Source: Actinoallomurus iriomotensis (GTDB lineage Bacteria > Actinomycetota > Actinomycetes > Streptosporangiales > Streptosporangiaceae). Taken from it: 64,000 bases of DNA. A program made the translations under genes and the position numbers. This document shows, in pieces, positions 49,749-58,500 of this stretch (position 1 is the stretch's first letter; each line of letters begins with the position of its first letter). The notes beneath the pieces are model-generated. The model searched no databases. It was not told where the DNA came from and saw nothing but the letters and a program-made list of their open reading frames with translations. The stretch spans positions 310,001 to 374,000 of the forward strand of contig NZ_BSTJ01000003.1 in the NCBI RefSeq assembly GCF_030269445.1, read 5' to 3'.

Positions 49749-52052
49749 GTGCACGCCACCATCCGCTGGATACGCGCCGACCTGCGCACCCGTCCCGGCC
49801 AGGCCGTGCTGTCCGTGAGCGTCGTGGCCGGCGTCGTCACGGCGCTGATCCTCGCGACCACGATGCTCGCGGGCGCGATGGACCCGTGGAAGAGCGTGTT
49901 CGCGCGCTCGAACGGCGCGCACGTGTGGATCCACGCACGCGCCGGCACCGACCTCTCCTCACTGCCGGACATGAGCGGCGTCACCGGGGTCTCCGGGCCG
50001 TTCCAGACCGCGGTCGCGACGGCGGTGCGCGAAGGGCAGCGGGCACCGCTCGAGCTGCGGGCGATGGGCAGCGCACTGCCACAGGTCGGCCGGCCGGTGG
50101 TCGCCAAGGGTCGCTGGCTCGACCCGTCCCGGCCCGACGGCGTCGTCCTGGAGCGCACGCTCGCCCGGACCCTGCGCGCCGAGGTCGGTGACAGCCTCAG
50201 TGTCCGCGGCCTCGACGGACGTCGGCACGACCTGCCGGTGATCGGCATCGCGGACGCGTCCGACCAGGGCCCCTACCCCTCGGTGACCCCCGGCATCGCC
50301 TGGACGCTGCCGGGGGTGCTGAACAGCGTCGAGCCGGGTACCGCCAGCACCGAACTGTTGGTCGGGCTGAAGCTGTCCGACCCGAGCGCGAGCGCCTTCT
50401 TCGTCCAGCACGTGGTCACCGTCCTCGGCGGCGACCACGTGGACCGGGTCTCGACGTGGCAGCAGGTGCGCGCGTCGATGGAGACGGACAGCCGCCTGCT
50501 CGGCCTGCTGATGGGCATGTTCGGCGTCGTCGCGCTGATCGCCGCCGCACTCGCCATCGGCAACGCCACGGGCGGGCGCATCCTCTCCCTCCTCCAGGAC
50601 ATCGCCCTGCTCAAGGCCCTGGGGTTCACCCCGGCGCAGATCCGGCGGATGCTGCTGCTGGAACAGACCTGCCTGGGGCTCGCCGGAGTGGTGGCCGGCA
50701 GCGTGCTCGGCTCGATACTGACCGCCTCCTCGCTGTCCCAGCGCCTGTTCGGCTCGGTCACCGGCGTGGCCACGGCGCCCCTGTCGTTCGGCCGCCTGGC
50801 ACTGATCGCGATCGCCACTCTCCTGGCCGTGGTGGTGGCCACGCTGCTGCCCGCCTGGCGGGGCAGCCGGGTCTCCCCCACCAGCACGGTCACCGCGGAG
50901 CCGCCGAGCGGCCGGCTGTCCCGGTTCGCACGCGTCGCCCTGCTCGTACGCCTGCCTCCGGCGCTGGTCCTCGGCGCCCGCGACGCGTTCACCCGCCGGA
51001 TGCGGGCCGCCATGACGATCGGCGGCCTGGCCATCCCGATGGTGATGGTGACGATCGCACTCGGCTGCTGGTCGACGCTCGACAACTTCGAGAACCACCC
51101 CGAGCAGATCGGCCTGGCCGGCGCGCTGGTCGCCCACCCCGTCGGCCTGGTCCCGTACGAGGCCAGCGCGGTCATCGCCGCCGACCAGGACGTGACCGCG
51201 GTCTACCCCGAGGTGCAGATGGACGCGCTGCTGCCCGGGCAGACCCGGACCATCCAGGCGCGGGCCCTCGGCACGTCCAAGCAGCCCTACCCGTTCCCGG
51301 TACGGGAAGGGCGGATGTACGCCAAGCCGGGCGAGGCGGTCGCGGGCCAGGGACTGCTCGACCTCCTGCACGTCCACGTCGGCGACCGCGTACGGCTCAC
51401 CATCGGCGGCGCCCCCGTCATCGTGCACATCGTCGGGCGCACGATCGAGCCGTCGCTGAGCGGCGAGGTGCTGTCGTTCGGCATGGACACGCTGGACCAG
51501 GCGGTGCGCACGACCCCGTCGCCGTCGTACCGGATCGTCCTGCGGCAGGGCGCCTCAGTGGACACCGCACGCCGGCGGCTGCTGCGCGAGTCGGAGGACC
51601 GGCTCGACATCCAGGCCGCCCAGAACCCGGCCCAGCGCCTCTTCGTCGTCCGGGTCGTGGTGTTCGGGCTCGTCATCGTGCTCGCGTTGATCTGCGTGGC
51701 GAACCTGCTCACCGCGGCCTCGGTGGGGCTGCGCGACCACATGCGTGACATCGTCGTGCTGCGCGCCATGGGCCTGACGCCGCGGCAGGTGACCACGACG
51801 CTGGTGTCCGGAACGAGCGTGCTGGCCCTGATCGCGGTGATCGCCGGCATCGGCGGCGGCCTCGTGATGTCGACTCGCCTCATCGACCTGCAGGGCCGTA
51901 CGAGCGGGATCGGTGCGGGGATCGGACGGGCGCCGACCGTGCTGGAACTGGTCGTGGCAGCCGTCGTCGCCCTCGCGCTCGCCGCCCTCATGGCCTTCAT
52001 GCTGGCCCGCAAGGCGACGAGCATCGACGTACGCGAGGTGTCACGCTTCTAG
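49749..52052 (+). CDS. FtsX-like ABC permease (two-repeat, MacB/YknZ type)
   Basis: 767 residues from GTG 49749 (HATIRWIRADLRTRPG). One helix (AVLSVSVVAGVVTALILATTM), a large external domain (about 45-250), then FtsX helices (LLMGMFGVVALIAAALAIGNA; LLEQTCLGLAGVVAGSVLGSI; LALIAIATLLAVVVATLLPAW), a second half beginning MTIGGLAIPMVMVTIALGCW with its own external domain, and final helices (VVVFGLVIVLALICVANLL; SVLALIAVIAGIGGGLVMS; LVVAAVVALALAALMAFMLA). The duplicated form needs no second permease. Together with the ATPase it is a drug- or lipid-exporter of the type that PadR-family proteins usually repress. Confidence 0.93.
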   Translation: MHATIRWIRADLRTRPGQAVLSVSVVAGVVTALILATTMLAGAMDPWKSVFARSNGAHVWIHARAGTDLSSLPDMSGVTGVSGPFQTAVATAVREGQRAPLELRAMGSALPQVGRPVVAKGRWLDPSRPDGVVLERTLARTLRAEVGDSLSVRGLDGRRHDLPVIGIADASDQGPYPSVTPGIAWTLPGVLNSVEPGTASTELLVGLKLSDPSASAFFVQHVVTVLGGDHVDRVSTWQQVRASMETDSRLLGLLMGMFGVVALIAAALAIGNATGGRILSLLQDIALLKALGFTPAQIRRMLLLEQTCLGLAGVVAGSVLGSILTASSLSQRLFGSVTGVATAPLSFGRLALIAIATLLAVVVATLLPAWRGSRVSPTSTVTAEPPSGRLSRFARVALLVRLPPALVLGARDAFTRRMRAAMTIGGLAIPMVMVTIALGCWSTLDNFENHPEQIGLAGALVAHPVGLVPYEASAVIAADQDVTAVYPEVQMDALLPGQTRTIQARALGTSKQPYPFPVREGRMYAKPGEAVAGQGLLDLLHVHVGDRVRLTIGGAPVIVHIVGRTIEPSLSGEVLSFGMDTLDQAVRTTPSPSYRIVLRQGASVDTARRRLLRESEDRLDIQAAQNPAQRLFVVRVVVFGLVIVLALICVANLLTAASVGLRDHMRDIVVLRAMGLTPRQVTTTLVSGTSVLALIAVIAGIGGGLVMSTRLIDLQGRTSGIGAGIGRAPTVLELVVAAVVALALAALMAFMLARKATSIDVREVSRF

Positions 52053-52054
52053 CG

Positions 52055-52648
52055 TCAGATGTCGGCGTAGAGCGCGGTGAAGGTGTCCAGGCTCTCCTGG
52101 TAGAAGGCGATGTCGTCGTTGAGCCGGGACCGGGTGAACCGGTCCGGCTCGCGCTCGTGCGCCGCCCGGCCCATCTCGGTCCAGAACGCCGCGGGCGGCA
52201 CCTCGTCGACTCCCGGCGGCATGAACTTCAGCACCTCGGCCGCCGCGTCACGGGCGTACTCCCACCCCTTGACCACGCTCTCGTACCGGTCACGGCCGGT
52301 CGGATCCTCGGCGAACCGCAGGTCCTCGTCCACCACGCGCCGCGCGTAGCCCGCGCTGACGATCTGCCACTGCCCCGGATCGAGCACCTCGGAGATGCCG
52401 ACCCCGAAACGCGCTCCCTCCTCGCGAGCCTCGGCCTCGCTCGCGTACGGGACCTGGAGCTCGATGGGCTCGCCGGCCCCGGCGTCCGGAGGGCCGTCGA
52501 ACCGCAGCGTCCAGGAGTCCTCCCCCTCGGTCAGCGTGGTCCACCGCTCATGGTCGCGGGCGACCTCCTCGGACGCGGTGCCGCCGGCCAGCGTCAGGTT
52601 GATGAAGAGGTGGGCCTCCACCAGGGTTCGGGCGTGCAGGTCGGGCAC
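52055..52648 (-). CDS. Small acidic protein, paralogue of the next gene; possible immunity/partner protein
   Basis: 197 residues. Begins LHARTLVEAHLFINLTL; the middle is beta-rich (WTLRFDGPPDAGAGEPIELQVPY; GISEVLDPGQWQIVSAGYARR); the C-terminal 65 residues are helical (AAAEVLKFMPPGVDEVPPAAFW, EREPDRFTRSRLNDDIAFYQESLD). The same plan, and the C-terminal KFxP...E.P..AFW block, recur in the adjacent 176-residue protein, so they are tandem paralogues. I know no assigned function; the family recurs in actinobacteria. Location beside a giant secreted protein makes immunity or chaperone function possible but unproven. Confidence 0.6.
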   Translation of the reverse strand: MPDLHARTLVEAHLFINLTLAGGTASEEVARDHERWTTLTEGEDSWTLRFDGPPDAGAGEPIELQVPYASEAEAREEGARFGVGISEVLDPGQWQIVSAGYARRVVDEDLRFAEDPTGRDRYESVVKGWEYARDAAAEVLKFMPPGVDEVPPAAFWTEMGRAAHEREPDRFTRSRLNDDIAFYQESLDTFTALYADI

Positions 52649-52671
52649 GCGATCACTCCTTCGTCCCGGGA

Positions 52672-53202
52672 TTACGCGGACCGGTATTCCGCCGCAAGGT
52701 CACGATATGTGTCTCGGACGATCACTAGGCGTTCGCGGTGGAACCGGCCCGGCTCCTCGGCGCGCATCCGCTCCCCGCGCGCGGACCAGAACGCCTCGTC
52801 GGGCGCCTCCTCCCGGCCGTCGGGGATGAACTTCACGACCTCATCGACCGCCGCGCGTGCGATCGCCAGCGCCCGGAGTGCGGCGTCGGGGTCGTCTCGC
52901 GGCACGTTCCCCGCTGTCATGTCGGCCACCCACAGCCACTCTCCCGCGTCCAGGAGCTGCGACGGCTCCGGGCCGCCGAAGGTGGGGAACCCCTCCGGCA
53001 TCACCTCGCGCTCCGGAAGGGCGAACGCGAATTCGCGTTCGGCGCCGCAGGCCGAGCACGTGCCCGCGTAGACGGTGCCCAGCCCCGGGCCGATGGCGAC
53101 CACGCCGCTCTCCCACGCGGTCTCCACCGAACCGCATTCGCAGGGATGCAGGTCAAGGTAGAGATGGGCCTCGTCCCGGGTGCGTGCCACCGGAAACTCC
53201 AT
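52672..53202 (-). CDS. Zinc-ribbon-like paralogue of the previous gene
   Basis: 176 residues from ATG 53202 (MEFPVARTRDEAHLYLDLHP). Two Cys pairs, PCECGS near residue 20 and CSACGAEREFAF near 50, form a zinc-ribbon-like knuckle that the neighbouring paralogue lacks. Then GGPEPSQLLDAGEWLWVADM, and the shared helical C-terminus (VDEVVKFIPDGREEAPDEAFW, EEPGRFHRERLVIVRDTY). Divergent from the SseB-like gene by about 95 bp. Function unknown; the paired Cys suggest metal or nucleic-acid contact. Confidence 0.65.
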   Translation of the reverse strand: MEFPVARTRDEAHLYLDLHPCECGSVETAWESGVVAIGPGLGTVYAGTCSACGAEREFAFALPEREVMPEGFPTFGGPEPSQLLDAGEWLWVADMTAGNVPRDDPDAALRALAIARAAVDEVVKFIPDGREEAPDEAFWSARGERMRAEEPGRFHRERLVIVRDTYRDLAAEYRSA

Positions 53203-53296
53203 GAGCGAAATCCCCCCGTCGTCGCCCTCGCCCCGTGAGTCCGTTCGGCACTTCGGACCTGTCCGACCGGGCGAAACCGAGGTTAATGTGTCCGCC

Positions 53297-54181
53297 ATGG
53301 GGTCGGCCAGCGCGTTCGATGAGCATCTCGCGGAGGCCCATGCGGCCGGCGACCTCGCCCGGTGTCTCGGGCTGCTGCGGCTGGCCGACTTCGCGCTGCC
53401 GCTCAGCGACGCCGCGGCGAGCGGCGCGGAGCCTGCGACGTGGCCCACTCTGACCTTCGGTGAGCGCACCTGGCTGATGGCCTACACCTCGGCCGACGGG
53501 CTGGCCACGGCGATGGAACGTTCCGATCAACGGTTCCGCGTCGTGTCGCTGGCCGAGCTCTGTGCCGGCTGGCCCGACGCGAGCTGGGGGCTGGCCGTCA
53601 ACCCCGGCCTGGAGGTCTCCTTCCTCCTCGAGCCGGGCACGGTCGCCCGGCTGGGTGTGCCCACGCTGGCCCAGGACCAGGCCGCGGAGCCGGAGTCCGG
53701 TCCGGCGATCGTGCAGAAGCTGCTGCACCCGGACGAGATCCATGCCCTGCTGGCCGCCGAGGACCCGACCGTGTCGGGCTACTGCCACCACGCGCTCGAC
53801 GTCGCGCACATCGCCACGCCGACGGTGCTGGCCGAGGCCCTGACGCGCTCCGACGTGATCAGTGCCGCCGGCTCGGTGAACATCCTGCGCTGGCCGGCGC
53901 TCGGACCCGCCCTCTACCGGACGCCGTACGGCGGAGTCGACGAGGAGAGCCGGGCCGCGGTCGAGGGCTGGGTGATCGAGGAGCCGCCGTTCATCGGCAT
54001 GGGCCTCGTGCCCAACGTCGACCAGACGATCCGGGAGTACAAGATCGACGGCATCGGGCTGCCGCACGGGTCGGAGATCGTCGAGCTGGCCGCCGACGGC
54101 GTGGAGCGACGCCGCGCGGTCTACGACGGAGATCTCGGCCGATGGCTCTTCATCGAGGAAGCGACCGAGGAGGCCGGATGA
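53297..54181 (+). CDS. SseB-family protein
   Basis: 294 residues from ATG 53297; the frame is open further upstream through sequence without homology. The first half has the SseB N-terminal domain: LADFALPLSDAAASGA, TLTFGERTWLMAYTSADGLATAM, FRVVSLAELCAGWPDASWGLAVNPGLEVSFLLEPG. The second half (LLHPDEIHALLA, SGYCHHALDVAHIATPTVLAEALTRS, RTPYGGVDEESRAAVEGWVIEEPPF) is an additional conserved domain. SseB-domain proteins in actinobacteria commonly accompany ESX-type loci; their role is unclear. The stop overlaps the next start by ATGA. Confidence 0.8.
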   Translation: MGSASAFDEHLAEAHAAGDLARCLGLLRLADFALPLSDAAASGAEPATWPTLTFGERTWLMAYTSADGLATAMERSDQRFRVVSLAELCAGWPDASWGLAVNPGLEVSFLLEPGTVARLGVPTLAQDQAAEPESGPAIVQKLLHPDEIHALLAAEDPTVSGYCHHALDVAHIATPTVLAEALTRSDVISAAGSVNILRWPALGPALYRTPYGGVDEESRAAVEGWVIEEPPFIGMGLVPNVDQTIREYKIDGIGLPHGSEIVELAADGVERRRAVYDGDLGRWLFIEEATEEAG

Positions 54182-54573
54182 CGTACCGGGCTCGATGGCA
54201 CGACGCCGACTACGACGCGAGCCCCGAGCTGCGCTCCGGCCGGCTGTGGATGCGCCTGCGGAGCGCCGAGCCGGCCCCGGGGTTCGAGGAGGTCCGGCCG
54301 GGCCGGTACGTCCGGGCGGTGCCGGCCGATGAGTGCGCGATGGCCTGTTCCGTCGCGGTCGTGTGCCGCTGGCGCGGCGCGCCGTTCCGGGTGCACGACC
54401 AGCGAGAGGGCGAGTTGCTGCTGGAGTACACCGGCGGCCGGGTGACCGTCGCCCAGAGCCTCGGCCTCGACCGCGTCGAGCGCGGGGTGTACCGGCGGTG
54501 GGTCGCCCGGGACGAGGTGAGCGACCTGGCGGAACACGTGACACTTCTCGACGAGGAAGCCCGCGGCGTGTAA
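54178..54573 (+). CDS. Conserved hypothetical partner of the SseB-like protein
   Basis: 131 residues from ATG 54178, coupled to the SseB-like gene. TYRARWHDADYDASPELR, then GFEEVRPGRYVRAVPADEC, RWRGAPFRVHDQREGELLLEYTGG, and GLDRVERGVYRRWVARDEVSDL. A two-layer beta fold is likely (two repeats of G-Y/V-R-x-V/W-A/P). I recognise it as a recurring actinobacterial companion of SseB-domain genes in or near ESX loci, without a function. A hairpin at 54585-54614 follows and may end this unit. Confidence 0.65.
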   Translation: MTYRARWHDADYDASPELRSGRLWMRLRSAEPAPGFEEVRPGRYVRAVPADECAMACSVAVVCRWRGAPFRVHDQREGELLLEYTGGRVTVAQSLGLDRVERGVYRRWVARDEVSDLAEHVTLLDEEARGV

Positions 54574-54584
54574 CACGTATATCT

Positions 54585-54614
54585 CAGACCCTTACGGCAA
54601 CGCATCCGGGTCTG
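54585..54614. promoter_or_regulatory. CAGACCC...GGGTCTG inverted repeat before the ESX-type genes
   Basis: Perfect 7-bp arms (54585-54591, 54608-54614) with a 16-base loop, in an AT-richer 97-bp gap. TTACATTCCTATGAA right after it contains -10-like hexamers. It is either the terminator of the preceding unit or an operator for the downstream YbaB/WXG100/giant-protein operon. Confidence 0.45.
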
Positions 54615-54670
54615 TTACATTCCTATGAACTCTGCACGTCGCGTTCGTGTCGCTCGATCGGCACACTTTG

Positions 54671-55087
54671 ATGGGTGGTGGCGAGCCGTTGTCCGAAGAG
54701 ATGGAAACGGCCGGCTTGCGGATCTACGCCGACGAGTTGCGCGACGCCTTCATGCGCATGAACGCCGAAGCGCTCGATCTGCACGCTCAGGGACGCGCCA
54801 TCCAGGTGACTGAGAAGTCAAGCGATGGTTTGGTGGCCGCGACGGTCGGCGCGCGTGGCGAGCTCATAAGTCTCGACATCGACCCTCGGATCTTCCGGCG
54901 GCCGGATTCCCGGGAGCTCGCCGACGCCATTGTCAAGGCCGTCAATCAGGCGGCGAGCAAGGCTCAGGAGAAGGTCGTGGAGATCTTCGAGCCGCTCATT
55001 CCCGCCGATCAGATGCGGGCGCACCTCGCCGGCGACGTGGAGAGTGTGCTGGAGCAGATGGTCCAGCAGATACGCGGGGAGAGGTGA
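54671..55087 (+). CDS. YbaB/EbfC-family DNA-binding-like protein of the ESX-type locus
   Basis: About 138 residues from ATG 54671; a TTG at 54689 with GGTGGCGAG before it is an alternative start. Helical N-terminus (YADELRDAFMRMNAEALDLHA), central strands (EKSSDGLVAATVGARGELISLDIDPRIFR) and C-terminal helix (ADAIVKAVNQAASKAQEKVVEIFEPL) give the YbaB dimer fold. YbaB-like proteins are frequently coded next to WXG100 genes in actinobacterial ESX loci (EspL-type). It overlaps the next gene by GTGA and is the first gene of the operon that ends in the giant protein. Confidence 0.85.
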   Translation: MGGGEPLSEEMETAGLRIYADELRDAFMRMNAEALDLHAQGRAIQVTEKSSDGLVAATVGARGELISLDIDPRIFRRPDSRELADAIVKAVNQAASKAQEKVVEIFEPLIPADQMRAHLAGDVESVLEQMVQQIRGER

Positions 55088-55431
55088 CTGCAGTGACAGA
55101 GCTTCAGGGCGTGCAGATAGACAACACCACGGTGGGACGCGGCCTGTCCGCGTGGGACACGATGTCCTCCGAGCTGCAGAGCATGTGGAGCAAGGCCGTG
55201 GACAGAGTCCGCGCACTCAACGAGGAAGCGCCCTGGGGGGACGGCACGGAGGGCGCGTCCTTCTGGTCGGCCTATGCGGCCAATGGCGGACCCGAAATGC
55301 TCTGCGCCGAGGGCACCCGGCTTGTCAACGAAATCGTCAACGTCGGCCCGACCCTGCGCACGTCGGTCCAGAACATCACCTCGACAGACCACTCACTGAC
55401 CCAGACGATCAACAACAACATGTCGGTGTGA
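55084..55431 (+). CDS. WXG100-like ESX substrate/partner
   Basis: 115 residues from GTG 55084 or the GTG three codons later. Helix-turn-helix plan: LSAWDTMSSELQSMWSKAVDRVRALNEEAPWG, the turn containing WGDGTEGASFWSAYA (a W-G-D/D-E-G turn typical of this family), and a second helix ending in IVNVGPTLRTSVQNITSTDHSLTQTINNNM. Such ~100-residue helical hairpins form dimers with partner proteins and are exported by type VII secretion. It lies between the YbaB-like and the giant genes and probably dimerises with, or escorts, the giant protein. Confidence 0.8.
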   Translation: MTAVTELQGVQIDNTTVGRGLSAWDTMSSELQSMWSKAVDRVRALNEEAPWGDGTEGASFWSAYAANGGPEMLCAEGTRLVNEIVNVGPTLRTSVQNITSTDHSLTQTINNNMSV

Positions 55432-55501
55432 CGCTTTACGAGGTGGGGTCATCACAGTGATCAGGTGTGCCGGGCGCCGTTCCCGTCGGGAACAGTAGAC
55501 C

Positions 55502-58500
55502 ATGGCCGGGGGCAGGTCGACTGACACGCATGTCAGCCACAACATCAATGATGATGTCAACAGTCAGATTCCGGCGCTTCCGGATCCCGCCGGATACTCG
55601 ACGAAGGACGTACAGCCGGCCTGGGAGACCGAGGCGCTGCCCGACTGGGTGGTCTATTGGCTGATTCCGATGCTGACCTCCGGGCAGACCTGGCCGAAGG
55701 CGAGCGAGAGCAAGCTGTGGGAGCTCAGGCTCGCGTTCGAAGAAATGGTGAAGGTGGGGGCCGCGGCGTTCGAGCCGGCCGGCACCTCGGTCCGTACGAT
55801 CTCGACCGGATACGAGGCCGTCTCCGCGATCATGGCCAAGGCCCGGGTCTCCGAGCTGTTCGGCGACCAGGCCGGCATGCTGGAGAAAATGGTCTCGGCC
55901 TTTCTCTACTCCCGGCAGACCGACAGTTTCGCGCAGAACACTCAATATTCGAAGATTTCTTGCAACGTCGCTTTCTGGGTCGCGGTGACCGCCGCTTTCA
56001 TCGCCCTGATAGCGGCCTACTTCACCGCCGGCACGACCGTTTCCCTCATCGGCCCGTACGCCCAGGCGGGGCGCACCGCGATGGCCCGGATCCTCGAACG
56101 CCTGGGCATCGCGGCCGGACGCTCGTTCGGGGCCAATGGGGCGGCACGGATCACCGCCCTGGCCGGCAACTCCGCCGCCGGCCGGTTCGTCTCCCACGCC
56201 CTGATGCACGAACTGATCGAGGAGCTCGGCGAAGAGGGCTTCACCGACGCCTACAGCCAGTACCTGCAGATGAAGCAGGGCACGCGGAGGAACTTCGACT
56301 GGCACATGGCCGCGGCGACGGCCATCGGGGCGGGCACCGGTGCGTTCGTGGGCATGAAGCTGCACGGCCCCGTCTCCGGCATCGCCGACAACCTGCCGGG
56401 CATCCGCGCCCTGAACCGCATCGCCGGGGACGCGCCGGGGGTCGGCAACGCGTTCCGGCGGTTCCCGGGCCGGGCGATGAACACCGGCCTGAACAACGTC
56501 GCGGCGTCTCCCGCGGGCAGTTTCCTGGCCAACGGGCTGGTCTACGGCCAGTGGGAGGCTCCCACCGGGGAGTCGATGCTCGGCGGCTTCATGGGAGGCG
56601 TCGGCCGTACCAACACGATCAGCCCGTTCAACCCCGGCGTCTTCCACGCGGTGACCAGCCCGGGTGTCAGCCTCGCCAGTGCCTTCCACACCTCCATGGC
56701 CAGCGACGCCGCGCATCTGGGGATCAACCTGACCGGTGGTCCGGACTCCCCGGACGGCCCGAAGCCCGACTCCCAGCAGCCGCAGAACGGGCAGAACGGC
56801 ACGGCGCCGGTCGGCACGTCGCCGGTCGCCTCGAACGCCCCGACGGGCGACGTGAACGGCCAGACGGTGAACGGGCAGGCGGCGAACGGCACGCGGGCGG
56901 CGGGGGCGGGCAACACCCGCGTCAACGCCGCCGCGAACGTGAACGCCGACCCGGACAACTCCGGCGACCCGGCGGCGCCCCACGACTCGACGCTCCAGAA
57001 CGCAGCGCCGCAGAACGCGGTGGCCCCGGATCCGACCGCGGCCAACGTCGACCCGAACGCGGTCCAGCAGGGCGACCAGAGCGTTCCGGTCAACACGGAT
57101 ACCTCGCAGGGCACCGGTCCCACGCAGCCGGACGGGACGGCGAACCCCCCGGCGACGAGCAACCCCACGGCTCCCGCGCCCGCCACCGCCACGGGCCAGA
57201 ACACCAGCCTGGACGGCACGGCCCCGGCGACGTCACCCGTCAACGGCTCGCAGACCACACCCGTCAACGGCTCGCCGACCGCGCCCGTCGACGGCTCGCC
57301 GACCGGGCCTGTCGCCGGGTCCGGCGACACCGGCACCGGGCAGCCCGGCTCCTCCCCGTCCAACCCGAACTCGACGCGACCCGACGACGCGGTCGTCGGC
57401 GCGCTGGTCAACCACTGGATCGGCCGGTCCGACGGCACGCCGAACGCGAACCAGAACGGTAATGCGCAGACCGGCAACACGCAGACCGGGAACGCCGACA
57501 CCCAGACGCCCGCGCCGCACCACGGCCGCCAGAACGACTTCGGTCTGGTGGCGGCGGGGCGGCTCAAGGGCACCGCGTTCGTCGCCAACGGGCGGCAGGG
57601 GCCGATCATCCTGTCGCTGGCCGAGGCGCACGCGCTGTTCGACGCCGACCTGCGGCCCACGGACTTCGGCCCCCAGGTACGCGGCTGGAACTGGTCCGCC
57701 GACGGCACGACACTGATCATCCACTTCCAGGACCACCTGAACCGCGCCCCGCAGCACTTCCGGTTCAAGGTCGAGAACAAGGCGGAGGGGCGCCGCGACC
57801 GGGCGCGTTCGGTCACCCCGGCGGGTGTGCGTCACCCACGGCTGGGGTTGCGGGGCCGCCGTCTCGGCCGCACCCGGGTGCGGTCGGGCACCGTGGCCGA
57901 TCCGCATGCCGTGACGCTGGCGCCCGGGCTGGCATCCGGCCAGGTGGCGCGGGTGATGCTGCACGAGATCAGCGACACCTTCCAGCGCCAGACGGCGGAC
58001 CAGGCCCGTTCCGGGCAGGGCGCGATCCGCAGGTTCCTGTCCCGGCTCGCCGAGCGGCGCGACGGCTGCCTGTCCGCCCGGCTCAACGAGCACTGGTACC
58101 TCTCGCGCAAGTGGCACGCGGCCGCCACCGACGCGGAACGGCAGGCGTACGCCAGGGAGATCGAGGGGGTCGCGCGCTACCTGCGCAAGCACGGCCACAC
58201 GCCGCCGACCCCGCCGTGGTCTGGCGAGGGACGGCCGACGACGGGACCGAACGCCGACCTGTCCGACCTGCGCGCCAACCTCAACGGCGCGGTCACGGAC
58301 ACCGCGCAGGCCGTCGCCGGGCTGCGGCAGGCCATCGCCGACCAGCTCGCCGCGCTCGACCAGACCGACGACGAGCTGCACCGGCTCACGATGGAGAACT
58401 ACGACGCCGCCTTCCGGCTGGGTCAGCAGGCGGCCGACGCCATCGCGCGCGGCGACCTCGGCCACGCACGCGAGCTGCGTGAAGCCTCGCTACGCCACTA

